From: Thiopontia sp964415865
GTDB taxonomy: Bacteria; Pseudomonadota; Gammaproteobacteria; GCF-002020875
Length of the DNA stretch: 64,000 nt
Direction of reading: 5' to 3'
Assembly: GCA_964415865.1 (NCBI GenBank)
Contig: CAYQBY010000002.1
Coordinates: forward strand, 49,988 to 113,987
Of this stretch, positions 10,046 to 20,296 are shown one piece after another. The notes below the pieces were generated by a model that saw only the letters and a program-made list of their open reading frames with translations, was not told where the DNA came from and did no database searches. Made by a program: the position numbers and the translations under genes. The first letter of the stretch is position 1. Every line of letters begins with the position of its first letter.

Positions 10046-11682
10046 ATCAGACGGCTCCTCTCTTTGATCTCATGGTTCAGAATGCGATCATTCTCACTAT
10101 AATCAATTGGCACCTCAATCAGATGTACCCCTTGGGTATCAAAACATTTGGCAATCACCTGGAGCAGGCAATCGGCACACTCGACACGATGTCCGTGCGC
10201 CCCATAGCTCCGTGCATAGAGGACGAAATCGGGGTTTCCATAATCCAGTCCAAAATCATCAAACCCCATATTGCTCTGCTTCCACTTAATCATCCCGTAG
10301 GCATCATCACGTAGCACCAGGATCACCAGATCAAGCTTCAGGCGCACTGCGGTCTCCAGCTCCTGTGAGTTCATCATGAAACCACCATCCCCACAGATAG
10401 CCATCACCTTGCGTTTTGGGTGCACAATTTTTGCTGCAATGGCTGATGGCAGCCCAGCACCCATGGTTGCCAATGCGTTATCAAGCAGCACGGTATTGGA
10501 TTGATAGGCTGGATAGTTTCTCGAGAACCAGATTTTGTAGACTCCATTATCCAGTGTGATAATCCCATCCTCCGGCATTGCCTTTCTTACATCAGCTACC
10601 AGGCGCTGTGGGTATACCGGGAAACGCGGATCATCCGTACCCTCCAGAAGGTGATTATCCAGATGAACTTTCACCTCCATTACTCTGGCAAAATCCCAAC
10701 TATCCTGCGGCATTATCTTGTTGGAAATCCTTGTAAGCGAGTTGGCAATATCGCCAATCACCCCCAGCTGTGGATGGTAGACAGGATCCACCGCCGCAGT
10801 GAGATAATTTATATGGAGAACTGTTGGCTTGTCCCCCTTCATAAAGAATGGGGGTTTCTCCACCACATCATGTCCCACATTGATAATAAGGTCAGCGACC
10901 TCAATAGCTCGGTGAAGAAAATCTTCCGCCGACAGTGAGGCACATCCCAGAAAGCGCGGATCTCTCTCATCAATAACACCCTTCCCCATCTGGGTGGTAA
11001 AGAATGGAATACCAGTCTTCTCAATAAACTGGGTAAGGCTTTTGCTTGTTCGCTTACGATTACCCCCAGCCCCAACGAGGATCAATGGGCAAATTGCATC
11101 CTCAATCATCTCTACCGCCATCTTCACCGATATCACATCAGCATCAGGACGACGAAACAGGCTCTTTCTAATCAGCGGGGCATCTGTATGCTCACGGGCA
11201 ATGTCCTCTGGCAACTCCAGATGGGTGGCACCGGGGCGCTCATTCTCTGCCTGACGAAAGGCTTCTCGAACTCGGGTTGGAATATTTCCCGCACTTACAA
11301 TCTGGTGGGTGGTTTTGGTGAGTGGGTGCATCATGTCAACGATATCGACAATCTGAAAGTGGCCCTGCTTGCTACTTCTGACTGGTTTCTGTCCAGTAAC
11401 CATCAACATTGGCATTGCACCTAATTGAGCATAGGCTGCCGCAGTTACCAGATTGGTGGCCCCGGGCCCGAGAGTAGAGAGACAGACCCCAGCATTTCCA
11501 GTAAGACGACCATAGGTGGCAGCCATAAAACCTGCTGCCTGCTCATGACGAGTCAGAATAAGTTTAATGGATGAATCTTTTAGCGCATCCAGCAGATCAA
11601 GATTCTCCTCTCCGGGAATCCCAAAAATATATTCAACCCCCTCAGCCTCCAGGGCTTTTACAAACAGGTTTGCAGCCTTCAT
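10042..11682 (-). CDS. Acetolactate synthase-type thiamine diphosphate enzyme (large subunit)
   Basis: About 546 residues with the three domains of the TPP family. The N-terminal domain has FGIPGEENLDLLDAL and the catalytic glutamate in TRHEQAAGFMA (about residue 50). The central domain runs from about 190 to 330. The C-terminal TPP motif starts GDGGFMMNSQELETA and ends in LRDDAYGM, where the usual Asn pair is replaced. It condenses two pyruvates to acetolactate. No small regulatory subunit (ilvH/ilvN) is adjacent, which fits a single-subunit, catabolic-like enzyme. Start ATG 11682 (MKAANLF) has GGGGG just upstream. It is first in an operon with mdh and an acyl-CoA ligase. Confidence 0.85.
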   Translation of the reverse strand: MKAANLFVKALEAEGVEYIFGIPGEENLDLLDALKDSSIKLILTRHEQAAGFMAATYGRLTGNAGVCLSTLGPGATNLVTAAAYAQLGAMPMLMVTGQKPVRSSKQGHFQIVDIVDMMHPLTKTTHQIVSAGNIPTRVREAFRQAENERPGATHLELPEDIAREHTDAPLIRKSLFRRPDADVISVKMAVEMIEDAICPLILVGAGGNRKRTSKSLTQFIEKTGIPFFTTQMGKGVIDERDPRFLGCASLSAEDFLHRAIEVADLIINVGHDVVEKPPFFMKGDKPTVLHINYLTAAVDPVYHPQLGVIGDIANSLTRISNKIMPQDSWDFARVMEVKVHLDNHLLEGTDDPRFPVYPQRLVADVRKAMPEDGIITLDNGVYKIWFSRNYPAYQSNTVLLDNALATMGAGLPSAIAAKIVHPKRKVMAICGDGGFMMNSQELETAVRLKLDLVILVLRDDAYGMIKWKQSNMGFDDFGLDYGNPDFVLYARSYGAHGHRVECADCLLQVIAKCFDTQGVHLIEVPIDYSENDRILNHEIKERSRLI

Positions 11683-11764
11683 ATACCCCCCTATGGATAT
11701 CACCCCTCCCGGTAACACCATACTCCCATAAACTTAAAATACAATCATCATCACACCATCATTT

Positions 11765-12883
11765 TTACCTGGTTACAAAAAGATTTATATACTTTTTGTA
11801 ACCCGCTTCCACCAGCCTATCCTTTGGAACAAAACGTAGAGATGCTGAGTTCATACAGTAACGCAATCCTGTTGGCTCAGGACCATCAGAAAAAACATGT
11901 CCAAGATGTGAATTCGCCTTTTTACTTCTAATTTCTGTGCGAGTAGAGAAGAGTTTTTTATCCTCTCTCTCCACCACAACACCATCATCAATTGGACGGA
12001 TAAAACTGGGCCAGCCAGTTCCTGAATCATACTTGTCAGTTGAACTGAACAGTGGTTCTCCAGAGACTATATCAACATAGATTCCCTCTTCCTTGTTGTC
12101 CCAATACTCATTATCAAAAGCCCGCTCTGTCCCCTCTTCCTGAGTTACCCTATATTGAATAGGGGTTAACCTTTCCCTCAACTGCTCTTTCGATGGAATA
12201 ACCTCCTCACTGCTTTCTACAACCTCACTGTCGCTACCCCATACCTTGTCAAGATACTGATCACGCCCTGAGCCATAGCGATAGTATTTGTAACGTAACG
12301 GGTTATTCTTGTAATAGTCCTGATGGTACTCCTCTGCCAGATAGAAGGTTTTAGCCTCTATTATCTCTGTCACAATAGGCTGTTGGTAACGCCCCGATCC
12401 ATCAAGTTCTGCTCTAGACTTAAGAGCCTGTTTTTTCTGTTCTGGGCCAAGATAGAAGATTGCTGATCGATAATGACTACCACGATCCACGAAGGAGCCT
12501 CCCCCATCTGTGGGGTCTATCTGTCTCCAGTAGGTATCCAGCAATGTACTGTATTGAATCAGTTCAGGATTATAGGTGACCTCAATGGCCTCCAGATGAG
12601 ATGTCTCCCCTGCAGAGACCTGCTGATAGGTTGGATTAATCTCATCGCCTCCTGTATATCCCGATACCACCTGAACCACTCCATCCAATTTCTCGAATGG
12701 TGCCTCCATACACCAGAAGCAACCTCCAGCAAATATTGCCCTCTCGACTACACCGTGATTAGCACTGCTCAATCTTGTATCTCCATCATCTGCATAAATA
12801 TTAATACCAGCCACTACTCCTCCTGCCAGAGAAAATAGTGCCACTACAAGAAGCCTTTTACCTCTCTGCAAAATAGACCTCAC
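11765..12883 (-). CDS. msrAB: Exported fused methionine sulfoxide reductase MsrA-MsrB
   Basis: About 372 residues. An N-terminal membrane anchor/signal ([15 protein letters not shown]) sends it to the periplasm. MsrA follows, with the catalytic [11 protein letters not shown]. The MsrB domain shows [17 protein letters not shown] and the catalytic Cys in [11 protein letters not shown]. All four zinc cysteines of standard MsrB are absent ([13 protein letters not shown] and [11 protein letters not shown] instead), so it is the zinc-free form. It reduces S- and R-methionine sulfoxides in oxidised envelope proteins. GTG 12883 gives a proper signal peptide; ATG 12910 is an alternative that overlaps the upstream gene by 53 bp. 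Confidence 0.93.
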   Translation of the reverse strand: MRSILQRGKRLLVVALFSLAGGVVAGINIYADDGDTRLSSANHGVVERAIFAGGCFWCMEAPFEKLDGVVQVVSGYTGGDEINPTYQQVSAGETSHLEAIEVTYNPELIQYSTLLDTYWRQIDPTDGGGSFVDRGSHYRSAIFYLGPEQKKQALKSRAELDGSGRYQQPIVTEIIEAKTFYLAEEYHQDYYKNNPLRYKYYRYGSGRDQYLDKVWGSDSEVVESSEEVIPSKEQLRERLTPIQYRVTQEEGTERAFDNEYWDNKEEGIYVDIVSGEPLFSSTDKYDSGTGWPSFIRPIDDGVVVEREDKKLFSTRTEIRSKKANSHLGHVFSDGPEPTGLRYCMNSASLRFVPKDRLVEAGYKKYINLFVTR

Positions 12884-13808
12884 TATCTGGATGAAAAGCC
12901 ATCCAGGCAAACCAGAAGGATGATACTGCGGGTAGTTTTTTACCTGTCAGGTTGGTGACCCAGGCACTACTACTCTCCTCATCAAAATGAATCTTCAACC
13001 CCACACCATTAAATTTATCAACAACTGGAGAGTCCTCTTTTGAGAGCTCAGAGTATGGGTACCCCTTAAATCTTCCATCTATCTCAACCCCCAGAACACG
13101 CTCTTTCGGGTGATATAGAGGGTTAATATTCTCTACTGGAAAATAGATCCCCTCACTATTCACGTAACCACCATAGGGGTCGCGATCATAATCACGAAAA
13201 TAGCCAGTACGTCTTGATAGCACTTCTGTATTCGGGTGCTCTCTTTTCCACACCTTCCAGCTGGTGTGTGTTACCGGCAGAAGCTGCAGACTCTCCCCTT
13301 TTAGATCACCACTAATCGCCCTGCCCAATAGCTGAGACCATAGTGACTCCGTCTTTCTGTCGTAGAGTAGGACGTCACTATTGTAGAGCAGGCCGGATAC
13401 ACCAAAATTCTTTTTCTCTGTTCCGCTCCCCGCAGAGAAGACAACGCCGGATCCACATAGTGGACAGTAGGTCACTACAAAGGAGTTACCATTAATCTCA
13501 TCATTAACGATCTCGTGCCAATTCATAATGGCAACCGGATAGGCACGATTTACCCCAGCTATCTCCACTCCAAGAATTGGATCACTATCGGAGAGTTCGG
13601 CTTCGGCCTGACCAATGGTTAGAAAACGTGGGTTATCAATTGATGGGATCCCATCACGTGCAGGACCGCCACCATGGATCTTCTCGATTGTTATCTCACT
13701 ATTAGCGAGATTAAAGCCATTTTTTGATACCTCATCAGCACTGCTGCATGATGTCAAAAACAAGAACGTCACAAGAGAAACCACTGGAAACCTATTAAAC
13801 AGCACCAT
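12858..13808 (-). CDS. DUF3179 domain lipoprotein
   Basis: A 316-aa protein with a lipoprotein signal peptide: hydrophobic core then LTSC lipobox (Cys about residue 21). The DUF3179 body has [24 protein letters not shown] and [17 protein letters not shown], then [30 protein letters not shown] and [12 protein letters not shown]. The CPLC pair suggests a redox or metal site. The function of DUF3179 is not established. It lies directly before msrAB with an overlap, so the two envelope proteins are probably made together. Confidence 0.85.
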   Translation of the reverse strand: MVLFNRFPVVSLVTFLFLTSCSSADEVSKNGFNLANSEITIEKIHGGGPARDGIPSIDNPRFLTIGQAEAELSDSDPILGVEIAGVNRAYPVAIMNWHEIVNDEINGNSFVVTYCPLCGSGVVFSAGSGTEKKNFGVSGLLYNSDVLLYDRKTESLWSQLLGRAISGDLKGESLQLLPVTHTSWKVWKREHPNTEVLSRRTGYFRDYDRDPYGGYVNSEGIYFPVENINPLYHPKERVLGVEIDGRFKGYPYSELSKEDSPVVDKFNGVGLKIHFDEESSSAWVTNLTGKKLPAVSSFWFAWMAFHPDSEVYFAER

Positions 13809-13895
13809 TACTACCCCCTGACAGTTATGCCTCTCCTCTATACGGTAAGACCTGAAAACAGTAAAATAAGTTCCAGAGGATATTTATACTCCAAC

Positions 13896-15188
13896 CTATC
13901 CAGCTTTTTCATCCAGTGATCTCAAATACTCCGTACGCTCTCTGATCCTGATCTCCATCCCCCTATCCACTGGATGGTAGTATCTCTGCTCTCCAACCTC
14001 GTCTGGAAAATATGTCTCACCAGCAGCATACGCCTCTGTCTCATCATGGGCATAACGATAGGCGTGACCATATCCGAGCTCTTTCATAACCTTGGTTGGT
14101 GCATTGCGCAGGTGAACCGGAACCTCTGCTGACCCGCCCTCTCTTACATCGGCCAACACACTGTTCCATGCCTTGTAGACCGCATTGCTTTTTGGAGCAA
14201 CTGCAAGGTAGGTGATTGCCTGGGCGATTGCCAACTCACCCTCTGGGCTTCCCAAACGCTCATAGGTCTCCCATGCACTCACCGCTATCTGTAGTGCACG
14301 TGGGTCTGCATTACCGATATCCTCACTGGCCATACGTACCACCCTGCGTGCTACGTATAGTGGGTCTACCCCACCATCAACCATGCGGGCAAACCAGTAG
14401 AGTGACGCATCCGGATTGGAGCCACGAACTGATTTATGGAGTGCAGAGATCTGCTCATAGAAGAGATCACCACCCTTGTCAAAACGACGCCCCCCATCTG
14501 CAATTACTGCCGCTATGCTCTTGGTGGAGATAACTTTTTGACCACTCTCGGCTTCTGTAAGCTCTGCAACAATCTCAAGAATATTAAGGGCACGACGGGC
14601 ATCACCATCAGCTGCGTTAATAATCTGCTCCATCCCATCTGCTGAGATGGAGATATCACCATCCTCAAATCCTGACTCTGTTGAACCCACTGCGTGCTGG
14701 ATAATTTTGCCAAGCGCCCCCTTATCTAGTGATTTCAGCTTATAAAGACGGGCACGGGAGAGAAGTGCGTTATTAAGTTCAAACGATGGGTTTTCTGTAG
14801 TTGCCCCAACAAAAGTAAAGGTGCCATCCTCAACGTGTGGCAGAAATGCATCTTGCTGGCTCTTGTTGAATCTATGGACCTCATCCACAAATAGCAGGGT
14901 ACTCTGCCCCAACTTCTGTGCCTGCTTTGCCTGATCGATTGCTGCACGAATCTCCTTAACCCCGGAGAGAACTGCAGAGATAGCAATAAAGTTTGCGTTT
15001 GAGTGGCTGGCAATCAACCGTGCCAGTGTAGTCTTTCCAGTTCCTGGAGGACCCCAGAAGAGCATGGAGTGGAGATTGCCGCTCTCGATTGAGTTTCGTA
15101 GTGGCTTGCCCTCTCCCAGCAGATGGTCCTGACCCATAAAGTCGGTCAGAGAGGTTGGCCTCATCCGTTCTGCAAGTGGTGCTCTCAC
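13896..15188 (-). CDS. rarA: Replication-associated recombination protein A (RarA/MgsA)
   Basis: A 430-aa AAA+ ATPase with Walker A GPPGTGKTTLAR (about 46-57), Walker B LLFVDEVHRFN, sensor GATTENPSFELN and the C-terminal tetramerisation region with RMASEDIGNADPRAL. It acts at stalled replication forks. The GTG start at 15188 follows the lolA stop directly; an internal Met at residue 9 is possible. The order ftsK-lolA-rarA is conserved in Gammaproteobacteria; here the usual next gene, crcB, is about 6 kb away. Confidence 0.96.
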   Translation of the reverse strand: MRAPLAERMRPTSLTDFMGQDHLLGEGKPLRNSIESGNLHSMLFWGPPGTGKTTLARLIASHSNANFIAISAVLSGVKEIRAAIDQAKQAQKLGQSTLLFVDEVHRFNKSQQDAFLPHVEDGTFTFVGATTENPSFELNNALLSRARLYKLKSLDKGALGKIIQHAVGSTESGFEDGDISISADGMEQIINAADGDARRALNILEIVAELTEAESGQKVISTKSIAAVIADGGRRFDKGGDLFYEQISALHKSVRGSNPDASLYWFARMVDGGVDPLYVARRVVRMASEDIGNADPRALQIAVSAWETYERLGSPEGELAIAQAITYLAVAPKSNAVYKAWNSVLADVREGGSAEVPVHLRNAPTKVMKELGYGHAYRYAHDETEAYAAGETYFPDEVGEQRYYHPVDRGMEIRIRERTEYLRSLDEKAG

Positions 15189-15818
15189 CTAATGATTATC
15201 TCCCACTACATCTGTACCTACAGGAGGAGTAAACCGGAAGTTGTTATCTGCAATAGATGGGTTGTAAAGCATATCCTGCAGGTCGATTCTGGTACGTTGA
15301 CCAAGACTATCCTCCACCTCAATAACTCTTAACTGTTCATCGTCCATTGCTACCAGAAGCTGCTCAAACCCTCCGTCTCCATCGATGGAAACCAGCTCTG
15401 CCCACTCGTAATAGGCCTTCTTGCCTATGGGGTGGATTGTGAATTGATCCTTCAATGCCCCCTTGCCTGTAAGCAGTGCGGCTGGGGTATTGGCAAGTGA
15501 CCCCTGCTGTTTACGAACAGTAACCTGCTCCAGGTCGGGATCATGTATCCATATTCTGGAACCATCCCCAACAATCTCCTGCACAAATGGGACCGATGTC
15601 TGCCAGCGAAATTTACCTGGGCGCTGCATCAAAAGGGTGCCGTAACTATCCTCTATCAAACGCCCTGAGCCATCTCTAACCTGCTGATGAAATCCCCCTC
15701 GCAGACTATCCATCCCTGAGAAATAACTCTCAATACGAGAGCTCAGGCTATCCGTTGACCAGGCAATGGCCGGGGCAAATAATATTATTAGAGCAAACAA
15801 CCTGCGCAAATCAGTCAA
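15189..15818 (-). CDS. lolA: Outer-membrane lipoprotein carrier protein LolA
   Basis: A 209-aa periplasmic chaperone with an N-terminal signal peptide ([15 protein letters not shown]). The LolA fold is shown by [35 protein letters not shown] and [19 protein letters not shown], a half-barrel that shields lipoprotein acyl chains. It carries lipoproteins from LolCDE to LolB. The start overlaps the end of ftsK by 8 bp and the stop touches rarA. Confidence 0.95.
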   Translation of the reverse strand: MTDLRRLFALIILFAPAIAWSTDSLSSRIESYFSGMDSLRGGFHQQVRDGSGRLIEDSYGTLLMQRPGKFRWQTSVPFVQEIVGDGSRIWIHDPDLEQVTVRKQQGSLANTPAALLTGKGALKDQFTIHPIGKKAYYEWAELVSIDGDGGFEQLLVAMDDEQLRVIEVEDSLGQRTRIDLQDMLYNPSIADNNFRFTPPVGTDVVGDNH

Positions 15819-18132
15819 TCTCTACAGGTGGAGGTGCCAACACCTCACGCTGACCATTTGACCCAACTGGTCCAACCACCCCGGACGCCTCCATTGCCTC
15901 AACCAATCTTGATGCGCGGTTATATCCAACTCGTAATCTACGCTGCACACCAGAGACTGAGGCTTTACGTGTCTCGGTTACTATTCGCACTGCATCATCA
16001 TATAGTGGGTCATCTTCTGCATCGTCCGACCCTGCACCGTTACCACCGCTCTCACTAGCCTCACGGGTAGTCAAAACCTCCTCAACATATTGCGGCTCAC
16101 CACTCTGTTTCAGATTATCAACCACACGGTGGACCTCATCATCATCCACAAATGCACAGTGAACACGAATCGGCAGCCCCGCCCCGGATGGAAGATAGAG
16201 CATATCTCCACGCCCCAACAGATGCTCTGCCCCCATCTGATCCAGAATCACGCGTGAGTCCATCTTTGATGAGACCTGGAAGGCAATTCTTGTGGGGATG
16301 TTTGATTTAATCAGGCCAGTGATCACATCAACCGATGGACGCTGGGTGGCCAGGATAAGGTGGAGACCTGCTGCTCGAGCCTTCTGAGCAATTCGTACAA
16401 TCAGATCCTCTACCTTCTTGCCAACAGTCATCATCAAATCTGCGAACTCGTCGACAATAACCACAATGTATGGAAGGTGCTCCAGGGTGCGTGGCAGCTC
16501 CCCATCAGTGGCCTCATACAGAGGATCAGCCAGTGGTGCTCCAGCTTCAATGGCATCATTAACCTTCTTGTTATAACCAGTAAGACTTCGCACCCCAAGG
16601 GCAGACATCAACTTATAACGGCGCTCCATCTCTGCTACACACCAACGCAGTGCACTGGCCGCCTCATTCATATCAGTTACAACAGGCGCCAGAAGATGGG
16701 GTATACCCTCATAGACAGAGAGCTCCAACATTTTGGGATCTATCATGATGATCCGTACATGCTCTGGTGAATATTTGTAGAGCAGGCTCAACACCATGGT
16801 ATTTACACTTACCGACTTACCCGACCCTGTTGTACCTGCAACCAGCAAATGAGGCATCTTGGTAAGGTCAGCAACTTGTGGCTGGCCACCAATATCCTTG
16901 CCAAGGGCCAGGGTAAGAGCTCCCTTTGAGTGCTCATACTGCTGCGAGGATAGGATCTCGGAGAGGAACACTGTCTCTCTCACCTCATTAGGAATCTCCA
17001 GACCAATAGTTGGCTTGCCGGGAATTACCTCAACCACGCGTACACTCTGCAGACTGAGGGAACGGGCGAGATCATTGGACAGCCCTGTAATCTTGCTTGC
17101 CTTTAGGCCTGGGGCTGGCATTAGCTCAAATCTGGTAATAATCGGACCTGGTTGCACTGCTACTACCTCAACATCCACACCAAAATCCTTTAGCTTGAGT
17201 TCAACCTGACGGGAGAGAACCTCCAGCATCTCGGTAGAAAAGCCTGACTCCTGATGCTCTGCCTTACTCAACAGTGAGAGCGGCGGTGGAGATGAGGAAC
17301 CTGATGTTACAAAGCTTGTTGGCAACTCCTCAAACAGTGTTCCTTGTGTCTCTTTCAGTGCCCTCTCACTAATCTCTATTGAACCAAGCTTGGGCTCAAT
17401 CTTTGGTTTTTTCTTGCGTGATTTTTTACGTTCTCTTTTGACCTCTTGTCCACGACTCTCTTTTGCAATTTTGGCTGCCTTCCAGTCATCCAACTTTCCA
17501 GGGAAAGCACGCAAAAACATGGCTGTCTCGAGAACAAAACCTCCAACACGATCCATAAGGGCAAACCATGAGAGATGGGTGAAAATAGAGATACCAGCCA
17601 GGAACATTGCCAGTAAAAATGCTGTGCTTCCAAAAGGTCCCATAACTGACTCAAATCCACCCCCGATCAGATCGCCGACTATTCCTCCGGTCTGCGCAGG
17701 GAAGCTGGCATCAAAACGGTGAAAGTGGAGATTAGATACACCGGCCCCACCAAAAATGGTCATCAAAAAACCACCTATTCTGATTGCCAATATTTGTGGT
17801 TGGTAACGCAACAGACGGGCACGATCAACAAAGAGCAACCAACCTATCCACCCCACAATTGGTGGAATAATCCAGGCCATAACCCCTAGAACTGTGAAGA
17901 GGACATCAGAGAACCATGCTCCAAATACCCCTCCAGCATTATTGTATTGAGAAACTGGTGCACTGTAGGTCCATGCCGGATCATTCATACTGAATGTAAA
18001 GAGCGAAACCAACAAATACAGGGTAATGGCAAGACTCAGAAACAGTGCCCCCTCTCGCAAGCCACGGCTAACGTGCGCAGTACTAGCTGCAGGGGTACTC
18101 TTTTTCTTGCCTCTTTTTCTGGATGTTGCCAA
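15811..18132 (-). CDS. ftsK: DNA translocase FtsK
   Basis: A 773-aa protein with about four N-terminal membrane helices (residues 28-210) and a short basic linker (about 225-250, [12 protein letters not shown]). The RecA-like motor has Walker A GTTGSGKS and Walker [15 protein letters not shown]-terminal gamma winged-helix domain reads KOPS sequences ([23 protein letters not shown]). It is short relative to the 1,300-residue E. coli protein, as in many other bacteria with compact linkers. It couples division with chromosome dimer resolution at dif. Confidence 0.97.
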   Translation of the reverse strand: MATSRKRGKKKSTPAASTAHVSRGLREGALFLSLAITLYLLVSLFTFSMNDPAWTYSAPVSQYNNAGGVFGAWFSDVLFTVLGVMAWIIPPIVGWIGWLLFVDRARLLRYQPQILAIRIGGFLMTIFGGAGVSNLHFHRFDASFPAQTGGIVGDLIGGGFESVMGPFGSTAFLLAMFLAGISIFTHLSWFALMDRVGGFVLETAMFLRAFPGKLDDWKAAKIAKESRGQEVKRERKKSRKKKPKIEPKLGSIEISERALKETQGTLFEELPTSFVTSGSSSPPPLSLLSKAEHQESGFSTEMLEVLSRQVELKLKDFGVDVEVVAVQPGPIITRFELMPAPGLKASKITGLSNDLARSLSLQSVRVVEVIPGKPTIGLEIPNEVRETVFLSEILSSQQYEHSKGALTLALGKDIGGQPQVADLTKMPHLLVAGTTGSGKSVSVNTMVLSLLYKYSPEHVRIIMIDPKMLELSVYEGIPHLLAPVVTDMNEAASALRWCVAEMERRYKLMSALGVRSLTGYNKKVNDAIEAGAPLADPLYEATDGELPRTLEHLPYIVVIVDEFADLMMTVGKKVEDLIVRIAQKARAAGLHLILATQRPSVDVITGLIKSNIPTRIAFQVSSKMDSRVILDQMGAEHLLGRGDMLYLPSGAGLPIRVHCAFVDDDEVHRVVDNLKQSGEPQYVEEVLTTREASESGGNGAGSDDAEDDPLYDDAVRIVTETRKASVSGVQRRLRVGYNRASRLVEAMEASGVVGPVGSNGQREVLAPPPVEID

Positions 18133-18190
18133 CTGGACTATCCTTGCAAAATTGTGTTGGTATTAAAGCTGATCATTTTAACGGATTTAG

Positions 18191-18213
18191 CAAGAAAACC
18201 TGCTATTTTCTTG
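18191..18213. repeat. Inverted repeat overlapping the trxB -35 box
   Basis: CAAGAAAA (18191-18198) and TTTTCTTG (18206-18213) are perfect 8-bp arms around 7 bp. The right arm includes the first bases of the -35 hexamer, so it could be an operator. The protein that would bind is unknown. Confidence 0.4.
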
Positions 18214-18238
18214 ACACATCAGAATCATATCCTAATCT
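18211..18238 (+). promoter_or_regulatory. Sigma70 promoter for trxB
   Basis: TTGACA (18211-18216), a 16-bp spacer and TAATCT (18233-18238). It leaves about a 130-nt leader before ATG 18378. The leader can fold partly, since CCCCACCCACATC near 18250 can pair with GATGGATGGGG near 18310. Confidence 0.65.
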
Positions 18239-18308
18239 AGTAACAGGCCCCACCCACATCCGTTCAGTGTAACAATCAGAGGCAGCCAGGCACACACGAA
18301 CAGTATGA

Positions 18309-19346
<1,038 letters not shown>

Positions 19347-19352
19347 AAAACC

Positions 19353-20027
19353 ATGGGGCCATTCCGGCTTGGCGACAATCCTGGATCCCCATTTCCACCG
19401 ATCCACCTGGCACAACAAGAACCCAATGGCCTGCTGGCCGTTGGTGGGGACCTGACCTCTGAGAGACTCCTGACTGCGTACCGCAGTGGGATATTTCCCT
19501 GGTATAGTGATGGTGAACCCATTCTATGGTGGTCTCCTGCACCACGTGCTGTTCTCTTCCCTAGTGAACTGCACATATCACGCAGCCTGAAGAAGCGAAT
19601 CCGTCAAAAACCTTTTCGAATTACCCTGGATCAGGATTTTCCAGCTGTTATTAGAAACTGTGCTGCACCACGAAGCAGTGATAGTGGAACCTGGATCACC
19701 GATGAGATGGCTGAGGCATATATACAACTTTTTAAGCTGGGGCATGCCCACTCAGTAGAGTGCTGGGATGGAGACAATAACCTTGTTGGTGGACTCTACG
19801 GTGTGCTTGCAGGACAGTTGTTCTGTGGTGAATCAATGTTCAGCAGCGCAAATGATGCCTCAAAAATAGCACTGGTCTCCCTGATAGAGGATTTTGCCGA
19901 CACATTGAAGATTGAGCTTATCGATATTCAGATGATGACCACACATCTGCAACAGATGGGGGCGCGTGAAATTCCTCGCGCAGAGTACCAGAAACTTCTT
20001 GCAGAGTACTGCCCCCACACCAGCTGA
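19353..20027 (+). CDS. aat: Leucyl/phenylalanyl-tRNA--protein transferase
   Basis: A 224-aa protein with the family hallmarks EPNGLLAVGGDL, YRSGIFPWY, PILWWSPAPRAVL and GGLYGVLAGQLFCGESMFS. It adds Leu or Phe to proteins with N-terminal Arg/Lys, creating N-degrons. The destination, ClpS-ClpAP, is encoded about 270 bp further on (20293-22932, opposite strand), so the window holds the complete N-end rule branch. Confidence 0.96.
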   Translation: MGPFRLGDNPGSPFPPIHLAQQEPNGLLAVGGDLTSERLLTAYRSGIFPWYSDGEPILWWSPAPRAVLFPSELHISRSLKKRIRQKPFRITLDQDFPAVIRNCAAPRSSDSGTWITDEMAEAYIQLFKLGHAHSVECWDGDNNLVGGLYGVLAGQLFCGESMFSSANDASKIALVSLIEDFADTLKIELIDIQMMTTHLQQMGAREIPRAEYQKLLAEYCPHTS

Positions 20028-20036
20028 TGATTGATG

Positions 20037-20042
20037 TATAAT
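20037..20042 (+). promoter_or_regulatory. -10 element before infA
   Basis: A perfect TATAAT preceded by TG, 35 bp before ATG 20078. No good -35 hexamer is found at normal spacing, so this may be an extended -10 type promoter. Confidence 0.4.
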
Positions 20043-20077
20043 GCCGCAGCTTAATTACTGGAATATTGTAGAGAGAC

Positions 20078-20296
20078 ATGGCTAAAGAAGAACATATCGA
20101 GATGGAAGGCACTGTTGTTGAAAACCTTCCCAACACAACCTTTAAGGTAGAGCTGGAAAATGGACATGAGGTAATTGCCCATATCTCCGGCAAGATGCGC
20201 AAGCATTACATCCGTATCCTTAAAGGCGACAAGGTTACTGTTGCATTGACACCTTACGATCTATCCAAGGGGCGAATCACCTTCCGCGCACGCTAA
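20078..20296 (+). CDS. infA: Translation initiation factor IF-1
   Basis: A 72-aa single OB-fold protein starting [13 protein letters not shown], with the conserved [20 protein letters not shown] and [13 protein letters not shown]. It binds the 30S A site during initiation. A GAGAG ribosome site lies before ATG. Its stop overlaps the clpA stop (convergent) by 4 bp. Confidence 0.98.
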   Translation: MAKEEHIEMEGTVVENLPNTTFKVELENGHEVIAHISGKMRKHYIRILKGDKVTVALTPYDLSKGRITFRAR

